DNA of 64,000 bases, from contig CACCFV010000001.1 of NCBI GenBank assembly GCA_902544985.1, positions 1-64,000 of the forward strand, written 5' to 3'. This DNA comes from an uncultured Pelagibacteraceae bacterium (GTDB lineage Bacteria > Pseudomonadota > Alphaproteobacteria > Pelagibacterales > Pelagibacteraceae). Positions within the stretch are counted from its first letter, which is position 1, and each line of letters starts with the position of its first letter. Shown one piece after another: positions 1 to 11,645 of the stretch. The notes under the pieces were generated by a model, which saw only the letters and a program-made list of their open reading frames with translations, was not told the DNA's origin and ran no database searches. The position numbers and the translations under genes are program-made.

Positions 1-584
1 CCATAACAATCTCTTGCCTTACAATATTCCCTACCGTAATAAATTATTTGTAAATGTAATTTGTTCCAATATTTTTTAGGAAACAATCTTTTTAAATCAT
101 GTTCTGTTTGAACAACATTTTTTCCATTGGTTAATCCCCATCTTTGAGCCAACCTATGAATGTGGGTATCTATAGGAAATGCAGGATGACCAAAACCTTG
201 GGACATAACTACACTCGCAGTTTTATGTCCTACGCCTGGTAATTTTTCAAGTTCCTCAAAGGTTTTGGGTACTTTACCATTATAGTCTTTAACCAGTATT
301 CTTGACAAATTATAAATACTCTTTGCCTTAATTCTGAAAATGCCAATTTTTTTTATTAAAGTTTCTATTTTTTTTCTCCCCAGCTTAACAAAGTGCTCTG
401 GTTTATGATATTTGGGATAAATATTTTTAGTCACATTATTTACATTTACATCTGTACATTGAGCAGAAAGAAGAACAGATATTAATAAGGTAAATACATT
501 TCGACTTTTGAGTGGAACTTTAATACTTGGATATGTTTTATTTAGTATCTTAAGTATTATTCTTGCTCTTTGAATTTCATTCAT
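1..584 (-). CDS. nth: Endonuclease III, truncated at the left window edge
   Basis: Minus-strand translation from CAT at 582-584 gives MNEIQRARIILKILNKTYPSIKVPLKSRNVFTLLISVLLSAQCTDVNVN...LEKLPGVGHKTASVVMSQGFGHPAFPIDTHIHRLAQRWGL, with HhH LPGVGxKTA and the VDTH-type motif. No ORF-track entry because it is cut by the window. Confidence 0.95.
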   Translation of the reverse strand, partial: MNEIQRARIILKILNKTYPSIKVPLKSRNVFTLLISVLLSAQCTDVNVNNVTKNIYPKYHKPEHFVKLGRKKIETLIKKIGIFRIKAKSIYNLSRILVKDYNGKVPKTFEELEKLPGVGHKTASVVMSQGFGHPAFPIDTHIHRLAQRWGLTNGKNVVQTEHDLKRLFPKKYWNKLHLQIIYYGREYCKARDCY

Positions 585-1366
585 TATTTGAAATTCATTA
601 AGTCTCTCATTGAATATAAACCAGGTTTTTTCTTTATTAACCAACTAGCAGCTGTCAGCGCACCTTCAGAGTAAAGTGCTCTATCAAATGCTTCATGATT
701 AAGTCTTATTATCTCTTTACCACTGGAAAATAAAACTTCATGTTCACCAATAATTTTACCTTTTCTAACTGAATTGAAATTTATTCTTTTTCCATAAGGA
801 AATTTTTTTTTATTAAGATATTTTTTACCTATAATTCCATATAAATTTTTGTTTTTCCCTATTGCAATACCCTGACCTAACATTAATGCTGTACCAGAAG
901 GATGATCTTTTTTAAATTTATGATGAGCTTCAAAAACTTTACTTAAAAAATTATTACCCAAAGATTTTGATGCAATCTCAGTTAAATACATCAAAAGATT
1001 AATTCCAAGACTCATGTTTCCAGCTTTGAGAATTGGAATTTTTTTTGAAATTTTTTTTATTATATTTTCCTCTTTTAAACTAAAACCTGTAGTCCCAATT
1101 ATCACTCTTTTTTTTTGATTGGCAGCAATATTTAGAACTTCAAGTGTACATTTTGGAATTGTGAAATCTATTATAATGTCACTTCTCTTAAAGGCTTCAG
1201 AACTATTTAGTTTTGGTAAAATACCGAGAATTTTCTTTCTTTGTAACTTACTTTCTGTGAGACTGTTAATTTTAAATCTTTTATCTTTACTTGCAGATTT
1301 GATTAATTGCTGTCCCATTCTACCCAGACATCCTGTAATTGTTAAATTTATTTTTTTATTTTTCAT
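584..1366 (-). CDS. dapB: 4-hydroxy-tetrahydrodipicolinate reductase
   Basis: GCLGRMGQ N-terminal Rossmann motif; EAHHKFKKDHPSGTAL catalytic motif. Confidence 0.96.
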   Translation of the reverse strand: MKNKKINLTITGCLGRMGQQLIKSASKDKRFKINSLTESKLQRKKILGILPKLNSSEAFKRSDIIIDFTIPKCTLEVLNIAANQKKRVIIGTTGFSLKEENIIKKISKKIPILKAGNMSLGINLLMYLTEIASKSLGNNFLSKVFEAHHKFKKDHPSGTALMLGQGIAIGKNKNLYGIIGKKYLNKKKFPYGKRINFNSVRKGKIIGEHEVLFSSGKEIIRLNHEAFDRALYSEGALTAASWLIKKKPGLYSMRDLMNFK

Positions 1367-2198
1367 ATTGAAAGAATTTTAAATCATTTTGGTAATATTC
1401 GTTCATTTTTTTAATCATGTTCTCATCAAGATTTTTTTTCCAGTCGTTATCTGGTCCTTGATAAAAAAATTTAATTTTTCTATTGTCTTTTAAAGAATAT
1501 ACGTTTTCACCAAACTTACCTGCATTTTCTATGTTTTGTAGACTTTTAAAGTTTGTAGTATCAATTGCATTATTGAGCTTTTTTTGATCAATTTTATTGT
1601 CAAATCTCATTAAGGTATTAACAAAAACTACTAGCTTTTCAAACGTTTGAGTTGGATTTTCAACCATATCTTCGTATCTGATTGTAACTCTTCTAAAAGA
1701 CTTATTACTTAACCAAGATCGGTAATTAATTCTCCAAGAGTTTACTATATTTGTTTTTGCATAGTTTTTTAGGTGTGGATAGTCTTCTAATACTTTATTT
1801 TCATCTTGCATAAATTTTAATGCCTCATCATAAGAATCTAAATCATTGTGATTTTTAACTGAAGTGATCACATTTCTTGGATCTCTGATGACATAAATAA
1901 CCCCTAGGGTGTATTCGGGCTTAGTAAAGTTATTTCCAAATGCAGTAATTAAAGAATTATGTGTTTTTAAAAACTTCACTTTTTTTTGGTCGCGAATATC
2001 TTTTTGTGAAGTTTCCCAGTGTTTATGTATTTCACCTTGTTTGACCTTTTCTTTAAAAAATTGTTTATTTGGATAATCTTCTATTAGATTTAACTTGTTA
2101 ATATCAAAAATTCCGTTTTCGCAAAAATAGTAAGCGGTAAGAAAAGATCTGATCCAAGTATTTCCACTTTTTGGATATGAGGCAATCCAGATAATCAT
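1356..2198 (-). CDS. Sulfotransferase domain protein
   Basis: N-terminal IASYPKSGNTWIR (PAPS 5'-phosphosulfate loop) and YVIRDPRNVITS (3'-phosphate motif). Confidence 0.88.
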   Translation of the reverse strand: MIIWIASYPKSGNTWIRSFLTAYYFCENGIFDINKLNLIEDYPNKQFFKEKVKQGEIHKHWETSQKDIRDQKKVKFLKTHNSLITAFGNNFTKPEYTLGVIYVIRDPRNVITSVKNHNDLDSYDEALKFMQDENKVLEDYPHLKNYAKTNIVNSWRINYRSWLSNKSFRRVTIRYEDMVENPTQTFEKLVVFVNTLMRFDNKIDQKKLNNAIDTTNFKSLQNIENAGKFGENVYSLKDNRKIKFFYQGPDNDWKKNLDENMIKKMNEYYQNDLKFFQYEK

Positions 2199-2269
2199 AT
2201 TTATTTATTAAACTAGGTATTAATTATTTCAACTTAAATATTATTTTTGATGAACTAAAGTTGAATTTA

Positions 2270-3406
2270 TTAACTTTTCCAAAAATCTTTTGCTTTTTGA
2301 AAAAATTTTTTGATACTTGGATTAGATTTATCGTTTTCTATTTCCCTGAATTTTTCTAAAAGACTTCTTTGTTCTTTATTCAAATATACTGGAACTTCAG
2401 TTTTAATTTGTACATACAAATCTCCAAAATCTCCTCTACGCATAAAAGGCATTCCTTTGCCTTTCAACCTAAATTGTTTACCATCTTGAGTTCCATCAGG
2501 TATCTTTATTTTTGCTTTTTTACCATCAATTGTTGGTATTTCTATTGTTGTACCAAGTGCAGCATCTGCTATGGAAATTGGAAACTCAAAAAATAAATTT
2601 ACATCAGATCTTTTAAATAATTCATGAGATTTTACATTTATAAATAAATATAAATCACCACTCGCTCCTCCTCTTGTCCCTGCCTCACCTTTGCCAGCAA
2701 GTCTAATTCTTGTCCCGTCATCAACTCCCTTTGGTATTGTGACAGATACTTTTTTTGAAGTTTGAGTGTTTCCTTGTCCATTACAGTCTGAGCAAGGATT
2801 GGTTATTTCCTCTCCGCTTCCAGCACATTGAGGACATGTTTGTTGAACTGTAAAAAAACCTTGATTAGATCTAACTCTACCGTTTCCTCCGCAATAAGTA
2901 CATCTATCAGGGCTAGACCCAGGCTTAGATCCATTTCCCTTACATGTGTTACATTTTTCTGATGTTGAAAATTGTATATTTTGTTTTTTCCCCGCGTAGG
3001 CTTCTTCTAAAGTAATTGATAAATCATATCTTAGATCTGAGCCTCTATTATTTGAATTTCTTCCTCTAGAGCTTCTTCTTCCACCGCCGAAGTCACCAAA
3101 AAAATCTTCAAATATGTCTGAAAAATCTGCACCACTAAAACCCCCAAAACCTCCAAATCCACCTTGTCCGCCACCCCCATTTTCGAACGCAGCATGACCA
3201 AAGTTATCATAATTTTCTTTTTTAGATTTATCAGATAGAATACCGTAGGCTTCACTTGCTTCCTTAAATTTCTCCTCAGCCCCTTTGTCGCCTGGATTTT
3301 TATCTGGATGATATTTTACAGCTAACTTTCTATATGCAGATTTTAACTCTTCAGGGGATGCGCTTTTGTTTACGCCGAGGACGTCATAATAATCTCTTTT
3401 TGCCAT
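2270..3406 (-). CDS. dnaJ: Chaperone DnaJ
   Basis: J-domain with HPD, Gly/Phe-rich region, four CxxCxGxG-type zinc repeats. Confidence 0.98.
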   Translation of the reverse strand: MAKRDYYDVLGVNKSASPEELKSAYRKLAVKYHPDKNPGDKGAEEKFKEASEAYGILSDKSKKENYDNFGHAAFENGGGGQGGFGGFGGFSGADFSDIFEDFFGDFGGGRRSSRGRNSNNRGSDLRYDLSITLEEAYAGKKQNIQFSTSEKCNTCKGNGSKPGSSPDRCTYCGGNGRVRSNQGFFTVQQTCPQCAGSGEEITNPCSDCNGQGNTQTSKKVSVTIPKGVDDGTRIRLAGKGEAGTRGGASGDLYLFINVKSHELFKRSDVNLFFEFPISIADAALGTTIEIPTIDGKKAKIKIPDGTQDGKQFRLKGKGMPFMRRGDFGDLYVQIKTEVPVYLNKEQRSLLEKFREIENDKSNPSIKKFFQKAKDFWKS

Positions 3407-3433
3407 TTAATACCCCGGACAGATAAATGTATG

Positions 3434-5359
3434 TTAAGCGCTCTTTTCTTTATTCTCGTCTTTTACTTCCTCAAAATCAGCATCAACAACATTATCATCT
3501 TTTTTTCCTTTATCATCTTTACCATCATCTTTATTAGATTCTGGTTTTGTATTTTGTTGTGATTTATATATTGCCTCTCCAAGTTTCATTGAAGCTTGAA
3601 CTAATGCCTCAGTTTTTTTCTTAATATCGTCTGTGTTTTCACCTTTAAGAGCTTCTTTCAGTTGACTTGAAGCATCCTCAATAGCTTTTTTGTCAGCATC
3701 AGATACTTTAGAACCGTGTTCTTTCAGATTTTTATCTGTAGAGTGAATTAAGGTGTCAGCTTGATTTCTTACATCTACTGACTCTCTTTTCTTTTTATCA
3801 GACTCTTTATTGGCTTCAGCATCTTTTACCATTTTTTCAATTTCCTCATCACTTAAACCACCTGAAGCTTGAATTTGAATTTTCTGTTCTTTACCAGTAC
3901 CTTTGTCTTTTGCTGAAACATTAACGATACCATTTGCATCGATATCAAATGTAACTTCAATTTGAGGAACACCTCTAGGAGCTGGCGCAATTCCAACAAG
4001 CTCAAAGTTTCCTAAAATTTTATTATCGGCTGCCATTTCTCTTTCACCTTGTAATACCCTAATAGAAACAGCTGGTTGATTATCTTCAGCAGTTGAAAAT
4101 ACTTGGCTTTTTTTTGTAGGTATTGTTGTATTTTTTTCAATTAACTTAGTAGATACCCCACCTAAAGTTTCAATCCCAAGAGAGAGAGGTGTTACATCTA
4201 ATAACAATACATCTTTCACATCTCCTTGAAGAACACCTGCTTGAATTGCAGCACCCATAGCCACAACTTCATCAGGATTAACACTTTTATTAGGTTCTTT
4301 TCCAAAAAAATTCTTAACTTCTTCGATTACTTTCGGCATTCTTGTCATTCCACCAACCATTACAACTTCGTCAATTTCATTTGCTGTGATACCAGCATCT
4401 TTTAATGCTGTTTTACAAGGTGGCATTGTTCTTGCTATAAGATCTTCAACTAATGCTTCTAGTTTTGCTCTTGTTAGTTTTAAGTTGATATGTTTTGGAC
4501 CTGTTTTGTCAGCTGTGATAAATGGTAAATTTATATCAGTCTGTTCAGCTGAAGATAATTCAATTTTAGCTTTCTCAGCTGCTTCTTTTAATCTTTGAAG
4601 AGCAAGCTTATCTGATTTTAAATCTATCCCATTATCTTTTTTAAACTCAGCAATTAAATATTCCACTACAGAATTATCAAAATCTTCACCACCTAAAAAT
4701 GTATCCCCGTTAGTTGATTTAACTTCAAAAACTCCATCACCAAGCTCAAGTATTGAAACATCAAATGTTCCACCACCTAAGTCATAAACTGCAATTTTCT
4801 TATTTTGTTTTTTATCTAAACCATAAGCTAATGATGCAGCAGTAGGTTCATTTATAATCCTTAAAACTTCTAGACCTGCAATTTTACCAGCATCTTTTGT
4901 TGCTTGTCTTTGAGCATCATTAAAGTAGGCAGGCACAGTAATCACAGCTTTTGTAACAGCTTGGCCTAAATATTTTTCTGCTGTTTCTTTCATTTTTTGT
5001 AAAATAAAAGCTGAAATTTGAGAAGGAGAGTATTTTTCTCCTTTAGATTCTATCCATGCATCTCCTTTTTCTGAGTTAACAATTTTGAATGGAGCTGCCT
5101 CTATATCTTTTTTAACAGTTGGGTCATCAAAGTTTCTTCCAATTAATCTTTTAACTGCAAAAATAGTATTTTCAGGATTAGTTACAGCTTGCCTTTTAGC
5201 TGGTTGTCCTATTAATTTTTCTTTTTCTTCAGTAAAAGCAACAACAGATGGTGTTGTTCTAGCACCTTCTGCATTTTCTAAAACTTTTGCTTGGCTACCT
5301 TCCATTATAGCTACACAAGAGTTAGTAGTTCCCAAATCTATTCCAATAATTTTACTCAT
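3434..5359 (-). CDS. dnaK: Chaperone DnaK; ORF opens at 5365 but the likely start is [14 protein letters not shown] at 5359
   Basis: [18 protein letters not shown]; full-length Hsp70. Confidence 0.98.
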   Translation of the reverse strand: MSKIIGIDLGTTNSCVAIMEGSQAKVLENAEGARTTPSVVAFTEEKEKLIGQPAKRQAVTNPENTIFAVKRLIGRNFDDPTVKKDIEAAPFKIVNSEKGDAWIESKGEKYSPSQISAFILQKMKETAEKYLGQAVTKAVITVPAYFNDAQRQATKDAGKIAGLEVLRIINEPTAASLAYGLDKKQNKKIAVYDLGGGTFDVSILELGDGVFEVKSTNGDTFLGGEDFDNSVVEYLIAEFKKDNGIDLKSDKLALQRLKEAAEKAKIELSSAEQTDINLPFITADKTGPKHINLKLTRAKLEALVEDLIARTMPPCKTALKDAGITANEIDEVVMVGGMTRMPKVIEEVKNFFGKEPNKSVNPDEVVAMGAAIQAGVLQGDVKDVLLLDVTPLSLGIETLGGVSTKLIEKNTTIPTKKSQVFSTAEDNQPAVSIRVLQGEREMAADNKILGNFELVGIAPAPRGVPQIEVTFDIDANGIVNVSAKDKGTGKEQKIQIQASGGLSDEEIEKMVKDAEANKESDKKKRESVDVRNQADTLIHSTDKNLKEHGSKVSDADKKAIEDASSQLKEALKGENTDDIKKKTEALVQASMKLGEAIYKSQQNTKPESNKDDGKDDKGKKDDNVVDADFEEVKDENKEKSA

Positions 5360-5419
5360 AATCAATAATTCTACTCGTCATATAAGTGTTATTTTTAATT
5401 CTACAAGCTGTTCTAATCA

Positions 5420-6055
5420 TTATTTAGTCTCCGAATTCTCTTTAGTTTCCTCTGTTTTGGCTGCTTTTTCTTGAGTTTTCTTAGCTACGCCAACCAAAGA
5501 GGGCCTTAGTAATCGATCTTTAATTGTGAAACCTTTTTGAATTTCTTGAATTATAGTTCCTGGCTCTTTTGTATCATCCTCAATTTCCATCATTGCTTGA
5601 TGAAAGTTTGGATCTAATTTTTTATTTAAACTATCAATCTGTTTAATGTCATTTTTGTTAAATATGGATATTAAATCTTTATGAATTATATCAAAATGTT
5701 CTAAAGTTTTTTTAAGTGCTTCAGAGTCTTTCAACTTTTCATCACTCTCTAAAATATTTTTGGATCTTTCAAAATTATCTATAAGGCTAAGAGCTTCTTT
5801 AGCAAATGAAAAACCACCGTATTCAAAAGCATCTTCCTTTTCTTTCTCAAACCTTCTTCTTTGATTTTCCATTTCAGCAAATGTCCTAGCTAGCTTATCT
5901 TCAAGCTCTAAAATCTTTTCTTCTGACGTTAATTCTTTTTCTTCCTCTTCTTTTTTATCTTGATCATCCGGTTGATCCTGAGGATTAGGGGATTGATTAT
6001 TTTCTTTCTTAGCTAAATTTTCGTTTTGAATATTTTCTTTTTGATCTTTTTCCAT
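5420..6055 (-). CDS. grpE: Nucleotide exchange factor GrpE
   Basis: Central coiled coil (ENQRRRFEKEKEDAFEYG) and C-terminal KGFTIKDRLLRPSLVGVAK; directly upstream of dnaK. Confidence 0.95.
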   Translation of the reverse strand: MEKDQKENIQNENLAKKENNQSPNPQDQPDDQDKKEEEEKELTSEEKILELEDKLARTFAEMENQRRRFEKEKEDAFEYGGFSFAKEALSLIDNFERSKNILESDEKLKDSEALKKTLEHFDIIHKDLISIFNKNDIKQIDSLNKKLDPNFHQAMMEIEDDTKEPGTIIQEIQKGFTIKDRLLRPSLVGVAKKTQEKAAKTEETKENSETK

Positions 6056-6091
6056 AAGATCTTATATGGTAAGAGATTTAGAAATTTCTAG

Positions 6092-6694
6092 ATGTTAAAA
6101 AAAAAAATATCAAAAATATTAATTGGCACAAATAACAAAGGAAAACTAAAGGAAATTAAGGGTTTATTACCAAAATCAATTAAGATTTTTTCTACATCAG
6201 ATTTTAAGCTTAAAAGCCCGGCTGAAAATGGAGAAACATTTAAAGAAAACTCAATAATTAAATCGAAGTATTTCTCAAAAAAATCTAATTTAGTTTGTAT
6301 TGCTGATGACTCTGGTCTTGAAATAGATTGTTTGGATAAAAAACCTGGAATTTTTTCAGCCAGATGGGCGGGATCTAAAAGAGATTTTAGTAAAGCAATA
6401 AAAAGAGTGTATAGAGAATTAAATAAAAAAGATAAAAATTGGAAAGCTAAAAAGATTAAAGCTAGATTTGTGTGTGCATTGTCGATTTGTTATTTAGATA
6501 AAACAATTGCAAGTGTAGTTGGAAAAATTGAGGGTTATATTTCAAACCAAATTAGAGGAAAAAACGGTTTTGGATATGATCCAATTTTTATTCCCAAAAA
6601 AAAGAGACAAACCTTTGGTGAAATGAAGTTATCTAGTAAATATAAAATTGACCATAGATCGATTGCATTTAAAAAAATTAAAAAATTTCTTTAA
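6092..6694 (+). CDS. rdgB: XTP/dITP diphosphatase (RdgB/HAM1)
   Basis: GTNNKGKLKEI, ADDSGLEIDCLDKKPGIFSARWAG, GKNGFGYDPIFIP. Confidence 0.95.
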   Translation: MLKKKISKILIGTNNKGKLKEIKGLLPKSIKIFSTSDFKLKSPAENGETFKENSIIKSKYFSKKSNLVCIADDSGLEIDCLDKKPGIFSARWAGSKRDFSKAIKRVYRELNKKDKNWKAKKIKARFVCALSICYLDKTIASVVGKIEGYISNQIRGKNGFGYDPIFIPKKKRQTFGEMKLSSKYKIDHRSIAFKKIKKFL

Positions 6695-7832
6695 GTTTCC
6701 CATCATTAATTTCATAAAAATTTAATTGATGGTTAATCTTATTATCTTTTATTTCAAAAACTCCTATTTTTCCTTTAAATGTATTTTGAGTTTTAAACGA
6801 TTTATTTATTTCTAAAGCCTCATTTTTTAGTGATAGGTAATATATTAATCCAACTAAATCATAACTAAGTAATGATAGATAATTAGGTTTATAATTAAAT
6901 TTTTTAAAAAATTTATTAGTAAACTCATCCAAATTTCGTTTGTTAATTGAGGGGTAATAAATTGGTTGTAAATTTTGTTCTTTTAACAAACTTTCATCAA
7001 ACCATTGGTTTAAAGTAATTATATATTTATTTTTTGGTGATACATCAGTGTACAGCAATGAAGTGATAACACTTTTTAAACTCTCATCAAAATCTGTAAT
7101 AATAACGGAATCAAATTTTACATTTCCAAGAGTGTATTTTTTTTCAAGATTTTCTATAATTTTTTCCTTATTTGGATCATCAGAATTTTCAACTCTTAAT
7201 ATTTCATCTAGTAGATTTTGTTTTCTTATTCCGTAATTTGTTATTTTTTCTATTTGTTTAGTTAATATAGTAGGGTCGATATCGTAGTTGTATTGTTTAA
7301 AAAATTTTATCTTTGACTCTTTAATTCCTTTTTTAATCTCTAGGTCATAATTTAAATTTGGAATTAAAAAAATTGTTTTTTTTATCTCGCTCATTTCTAA
7401 AAATTTTCTAATTGTATTCAATTGTGAAGAGGAGTTAATGCCACTGCTAATGATATTTTTATGAAGATCTAAAGTTTTGTTTGTTAAAGATAAAAAAGTA
7501 ATATTTTTTACTTTATCTAGAAATAATAAATTTTTGTGAAAAACTGGACCGATAACCAATGATATTCCCATCTTCTCAAATTCCAGAGCTGATCGTAAAG
7601 TCACATCAGGATCTGACCTGGTGTCTTTAGGATATATTTCTATGTTATTATCTTTTATGTCAATTAAGGCCATTCTAATGGAATTAAGTATTTGTTTTCC
7701 TAAAGATGCATCTTCTCCTGAGAGTGGAGCTAATACTCCTATTTTAATTTTTGTTTCTTCAGAATATGAAATGGATGTTTCAAATAATAAAACAAAAAAT
7801 ATAGAGAAAAGAATTTTAAAAAAATTATTCAT
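6678..7832 (-). CDS. Penicillin-binding protein activator / periplasmic-binding-like protein (LpoA/Peripla_BP_6 type)
   Basis: Signal peptide, then KIGVLAPLSGEDASLGKQILNSIRMAL; position beside rsmI as in alphaproteobacteria. Confidence 0.75.
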   Translation of the reverse strand: MNNFFKILFSIFFVLLFETSISYSEETKIKIGVLAPLSGEDASLGKQILNSIRMALIDIKDNNIEIYPKDTRSDPDVTLRSALEFEKMGISLVIGPVFHKNLLFLDKVKNITFLSLTNKTLDLHKNIISSGINSSSQLNTIRKFLEMSEIKKTIFLIPNLNYDLEIKKGIKESKIKFFKQYNYDIDPTILTKQIEKITNYGIRKQNLLDEILRVENSDDPNKEKIIENLEKKYTLGNVKFDSVIITDFDESLKSVITSLLYTDVSPKNKYIITLNQWFDESLLKEQNLQPIYYPSINKRNLDEFTNKFFKKFNYKPNYLSLLSYDLVGLIYYLSLKNEALEINKSFKTQNTFKGKIGVFEIKDNKINHQLNFYEINDGKLKEIF

Positions 7833-7866
7833 TTAATGATTTATATAATTTTAGTATTGTATAATT

Positions 7867-8730
7867 ATGACTTTAAACCCTAAATTTCAAAATAAAGAAA
7901 TTAAAAAAGGGCTATATATAATACCCACACCGATAGGAAATTTAGGAGATATTACTTACAGAGCAATAGAAATTTTAAAAAAGTCTGATTTAATTCTTTG
8001 TGAGGATACCCGTATTTCTAAAAAAGTGATGGAAAAATTTGATGTAAAATCGAAATTATTTTCCAATCACAAATTTAATGAGAAGAAAAATTTATCTTTA
8101 ATTATAAATCATTTAAGAAATGATAAAATTATATCTCTTGTTTCGGATGCGGGCACTCCTGGAATATCAGATCCTGGAGCCATATTAGTAAGAGAGTGTG
8201 TTAAGGAGGAGATAAATATATTTCCATTACCAGGCCCTTCCGCAGTTAGTACAGCTGTATCAATTAGTGGCTTTTCTGAAAAATATTTTTTTTATGGTTT
8301 CTTTCCAACAAAACTAAAAGATATTAAAAATGATTTGAAATTTTTGACACAATTAGACTCATCTATAGTTTTTTTTATGTCACCAAAAAAAATAAATAAA
8401 GCTATTCCATTTATTAAAGATAGTTTTTCTGAAAGAAATATTTTGATTTGTAGAGAAATGACAAAGTTCTATGAGGAATATTTAAGATATAAAGTTCATG
8501 ATTTAAAACCTTTTGATGAAAACTTAAAAGGTGAATTAACCCTAGTCATATCTGAAAAAAAAAAAATAAAAAAAGGTTCTCTTTTATTAAGTGAATCAGA
8601 TAAGAATAACATAAGAAAAATGATTAAAAAATTAAGTATTAAAGAAATTGTAAATCTAATTTCTCAAAATAATTCTGTGTCAAAAAAAAAAATTTATAAT
8701 TTTTGTTTAAAGCTAAAAAATGAAGTTTAA
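7867..8730 (+). CDS. rsmI: 16S rRNA (cytidine1402-2'-O)-methyltransferase
   Basis: GLYIIPTPIGNLGDITYRAIEILK, LCEDTRISKK, VSDAGTPGISDPG. Confidence 0.95.
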   Translation: MTLNPKFQNKEIKKGLYIIPTPIGNLGDITYRAIEILKKSDLILCEDTRISKKVMEKFDVKSKLFSNHKFNEKKNLSLIINHLRNDKIISLVSDAGTPGISDPGAILVRECVKEEINIFPLPGPSAVSTAVSISGFSEKYFFYGFFPTKLKDIKNDLKFLTQLDSSIVFFMSPKKINKAIPFIKDSFSERNILICREMTKFYEEYLRYKVHDLKPFDENLKGELTLVISEKKKIKKGSLLLSESDKNNIRKMIKKLSIKEIVNLISQNNSVSKKKIYNFCLKLKNEV

Positions 8731-9313
8731 AATTTTAATATTAATATTGATCACTTCGTTTTTGTCAGGATGTGTTGGTGTTTCTTCAAAGGGAATTTTT
8801 GGAACAGGAGTATCAGTCGCTTTAGATCCTAGGTCTTTAGGGACACAGATTGATGACTCTATAATGCAAAAAAATTTATCAGCAAGAATATTATTACAAG
8901 ATAAAAAATATTTTTTATCTATAAAATCAAAAGTCTTGGATGGAAGAATATTCTTAACAGGCAAAGTTGATAACCCTGAAGAAAAACTTCAAATTACAAA
9001 ACTGGCTTGGGAAACTGAAGGGGCCAGATCTGTACGAAATGATATTAAGATTAAAGAGAAATTTAACTTTAAGCAATCTGCAAAAGATGTTTTAATTACT
9101 TCTCAATTAAGAACTGCTTTAATTATTAATAAACAGATAAAAGCAACTAATTATCAAATCGATACATATAAAAAGAAAATTTATGTCTATGGTATAGCTT
9201 TAACTTCTGATGAAAAGGCATTAGTAATAAAAGAAGCTGAAGAAATACTAGATGTTGAGGACGTAATAGCTAGTATTTTAATTGTTGATGATTTAAGAAT
9301 TCAAAAAAATTAA
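8720..9313 (+). CDS. BON-domain lipoprotein
   Basis: Lipobox LSGCVG; two BON-like repeats (VLDGRIFLTGKVDNPEEKLQITKLAWETEGARSVRNDI). Confidence 0.8.
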   Translation: MKFKILILILITSFLSGCVGVSSKGIFGTGVSVALDPRSLGTQIDDSIMQKNLSARILLQDKKYFLSIKSKVLDGRIFLTGKVDNPEEKLQITKLAWETEGARSVRNDIKIKEKFNFKQSAKDVLITSQLRTALIINKQIKATNYQIDTYKKKIYVYGIALTSDEKALVIKEAEEILDVEDVIASILIVDDLRIQKN

Positions 9314-11595
9314 TCTTTTTTATAATCAATTACATCTGAAGAATACGCTGCAATTGATGCAAGATTAATAATTTCTGAAGTAGAAGTTCTTAGAGGAGCT
9401 ATTTCTATTGGAAGACCTAAGCCAATTAACAAAGGTCCAATAACTTTTGCTCTACTCATTGATTTTATCATTTTGTATGAAATAGCTGCACTATGTTGGC
9501 TAGGCATTATTAAGACATTGGAATTCCCTACAATTTCTGAAAAAGGGTAAAGCTCTTTATATAATTCTTCTAATGCAACATCTGGCTGCATTTCTCCATC
9601 AAATTTAAAATCAACTTTCTCTTTCTTTAAAATTTCAACAGCATCGCTTAGCCTTTTTGTTCTATCAGTAGCCGGTTCCCCAAAAGTGGAATGAGATAAG
9701 AAAGCAACTTTAGGATCAAATCCAAATAACCTAACTACTCTAGCTGCCGATTTCGCCATTTCTGCTAGCTGACTTGCATCAGGATATTCAATAACAGAGG
9801 TATCGCATATGAAAATTGTTTTTCCTCTATTAACTATTAAGTTTAAGCCGAACATTATTTCTCCAGCTCTAGGATCAACAACTTGGGTTATCTTTTCTAA
9901 AGATGAAGAATATCTTCTGGTATTTCCAGTGACCATCGCATCAGCATCCTTACATGCTACCATGCAAGATGCCCAAATAACCCTATCATTTCTGATTAAA
10001 CGATCACAATCTCGCTCTAGCATGCCTTTATTTCTTTGAAGTTTGCCAAAAAGATATTTTACATACTTATCTCTTTTTTTGGCATCTTTTGAATTGGTAA
10101 TTTCTATATCAAAATTTTCACTGTAACCTATTTTCTTTAATTGATTCTTAATTAAATCCTCTTTTCCGACTAAGATCGGTATTCCTAAACTAAAGTTTTT
10201 AAACGCTATTGCTGCTTTAAGCATATTTTCATCCTCACCATCTGCAAAAATTACTTTTTTGGGTTTTTTCTTTATATAATTATTTATACCCTGCATAATT
10301 GTAACTGTTGGATCTAATCTTTGTCTTAGCTGATCTTTGTAATTATCAAAATCTTTTATATCTATTCTTGCAACACCAGAATCTATTGCCGCTTTAGCTA
10401 CTGCAGCAGGAATTACACTTATAAGTCTTGGATCAAATGTTGAGGGAATTATATAATCTTTCCCATAATGTGGTCTCTCACCCCCCATTGCAGCAACAAC
10501 TTCATCGGGAACTTCCTCTTTAGCTAGGTTTGCAATTGCGTGGGCGGCAGCAATTTTCATTTCCTCATTTATGGTTTTAGATCTTACATCTAATGCGCCT
10601 CTAAATATATATGGAAAACCAATTAGATTATTTACCTGGTTTGGATAGTCTGATCTTCCAGTGGCCATAATTGCATCACTTCTTACTTCAGCAACTTCCT
10701 CAGGTTTAATTTCCGGATCAGGATTTGCGCATGCAAATATTATGGGATTCTTGGCCATTTTTTTTACCATATCTTTTGTTAAAGCTCCTTTTGCTGATAA
10801 ACCTAAAAATACGTCTGCATTACTGATCGCATCTGATAAAGTTCGATGTTTAGTTTCAATAGCATGAGCTGATTTCCACTGGTTTAAATTTTCTCTCCCA
10901 CTATAAATCACTCCTGTTCTGTCAACCATTGTAATATTTTTTTGTGGAACACCACTTTTCTTAAATAAATTAGCACAAGCCATTGCTGATGCACCTGCAC
11001 CGTTGACAACAATTTTTACTTCATTAATTTTTTTTTTGGTAATATCTAGTGCGTTAATTAATGCAGCTGTAGTTATGATTGCTGTACCATGTTGATCATC
11101 ATGAAACACAGGAATATCTAAAATTTCTTTTAGTTTTTCCTCGATAATAAAACAATCTGGAGCAGCAATATCCTCCAGATTAATACCTCCAAAACTTGGA
11201 GCAAAATTTTTGATACTATTAATTATTTCATTGTGATCTTGTGAGTCAATTTCAAGATCAATCGAGTCAATATCAGCAAATCTTTTAAACAATACTGCTT
11301 TTCCTTCCATAACAGGTTTTGAGGCTAAAGCTCCCAAGTTACCCATACCTAAAATAGCAGAACCGTTACTAATTACTGCTACAAGATTTCCCTTACTTGT
11401 ATAGTCAAATGCAGTTTCTGGATTTTCACTTATAGCTTTTACTGGTGCTGCCACACCTGGCGAATAGGCTAATGCGAGATCTCTTTTTGTAGTCATATTC
11501 TTTGAGGACGAGATTTCGATCTTGCCTGGTTTATTATGACGATGATAATCTAAAGCTTCTTTATCTGTATAATGATCAATTTTTGTTTTTTTCAT
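9310..11595 (-). CDS. maeB: NADP-dependent malic enzyme with C-terminal phosphotransacetylase-like domain
   Basis: [22 protein letters not shown], then a PTA-like domain; 761 aa. Confidence 0.93.
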   Translation of the reverse strand: MKKTKIDHYTDKEALDYHRHNKPGKIEISSSKNMTTKRDLALAYSPGVAAPVKAISENPETAFDYTSKGNLVAVISNGSAILGMGNLGALASKPVMEGKAVLFKRFADIDSIDLEIDSQDHNEIINSIKNFAPSFGGINLEDIAAPDCFIIEEKLKEILDIPVFHDDQHGTAIITTAALINALDITKKKINEVKIVVNGAGASAMACANLFKKSGVPQKNITMVDRTGVIYSGRENLNQWKSAHAIETKHRTLSDAISNADVFLGLSAKGALTKDMVKKMAKNPIIFACANPDPEIKPEEVAEVRSDAIMATGRSDYPNQVNNLIGFPYIFRGALDVRSKTINEEMKIAAAHAIANLAKEEVPDEVVAAMGGERPHYGKDYIIPSTFDPRLISVIPAAVAKAAIDSGVARIDIKDFDNYKDQLRQRLDPTVTIMQGINNYIKKKPKKVIFADGEDENMLKAAIAFKNFSLGIPILVGKEDLIKNQLKKIGYSENFDIEITNSKDAKKRDKYVKYLFGKLQRNKGMLERDCDRLIRNDRVIWASCMVACKDADAMVTGNTRRYSSSLEKITQVVDPRAGEIMFGLNLIVNRGKTIFICDTSVIEYPDASQLAEMAKSAARVVRLFGFDPKVAFLSHSTFGEPATDRTKRLSDAVEILKKEKVDFKFDGEMQPDVALEELYKELYPFSEIVGNSNVLIMPSQHSAAISYKMIKSMSRAKVIGPLLIGLGLPIEIAPLRTSTSEIINLASIAAYSSDVIDYKKD

Positions 11596-11645
11596 TTAGC
11601 TTAATTAGGTGTACAAATGAGGTAAATTTAAGACTAATATGATTT

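Noticed and set aside
5085-5474. 129-aa plus-strand ORF antisense to dnaK/grpE
   Set aside because: Lies opposite highly conserved dnaK and the grpE 3' end; no recognisable motif.
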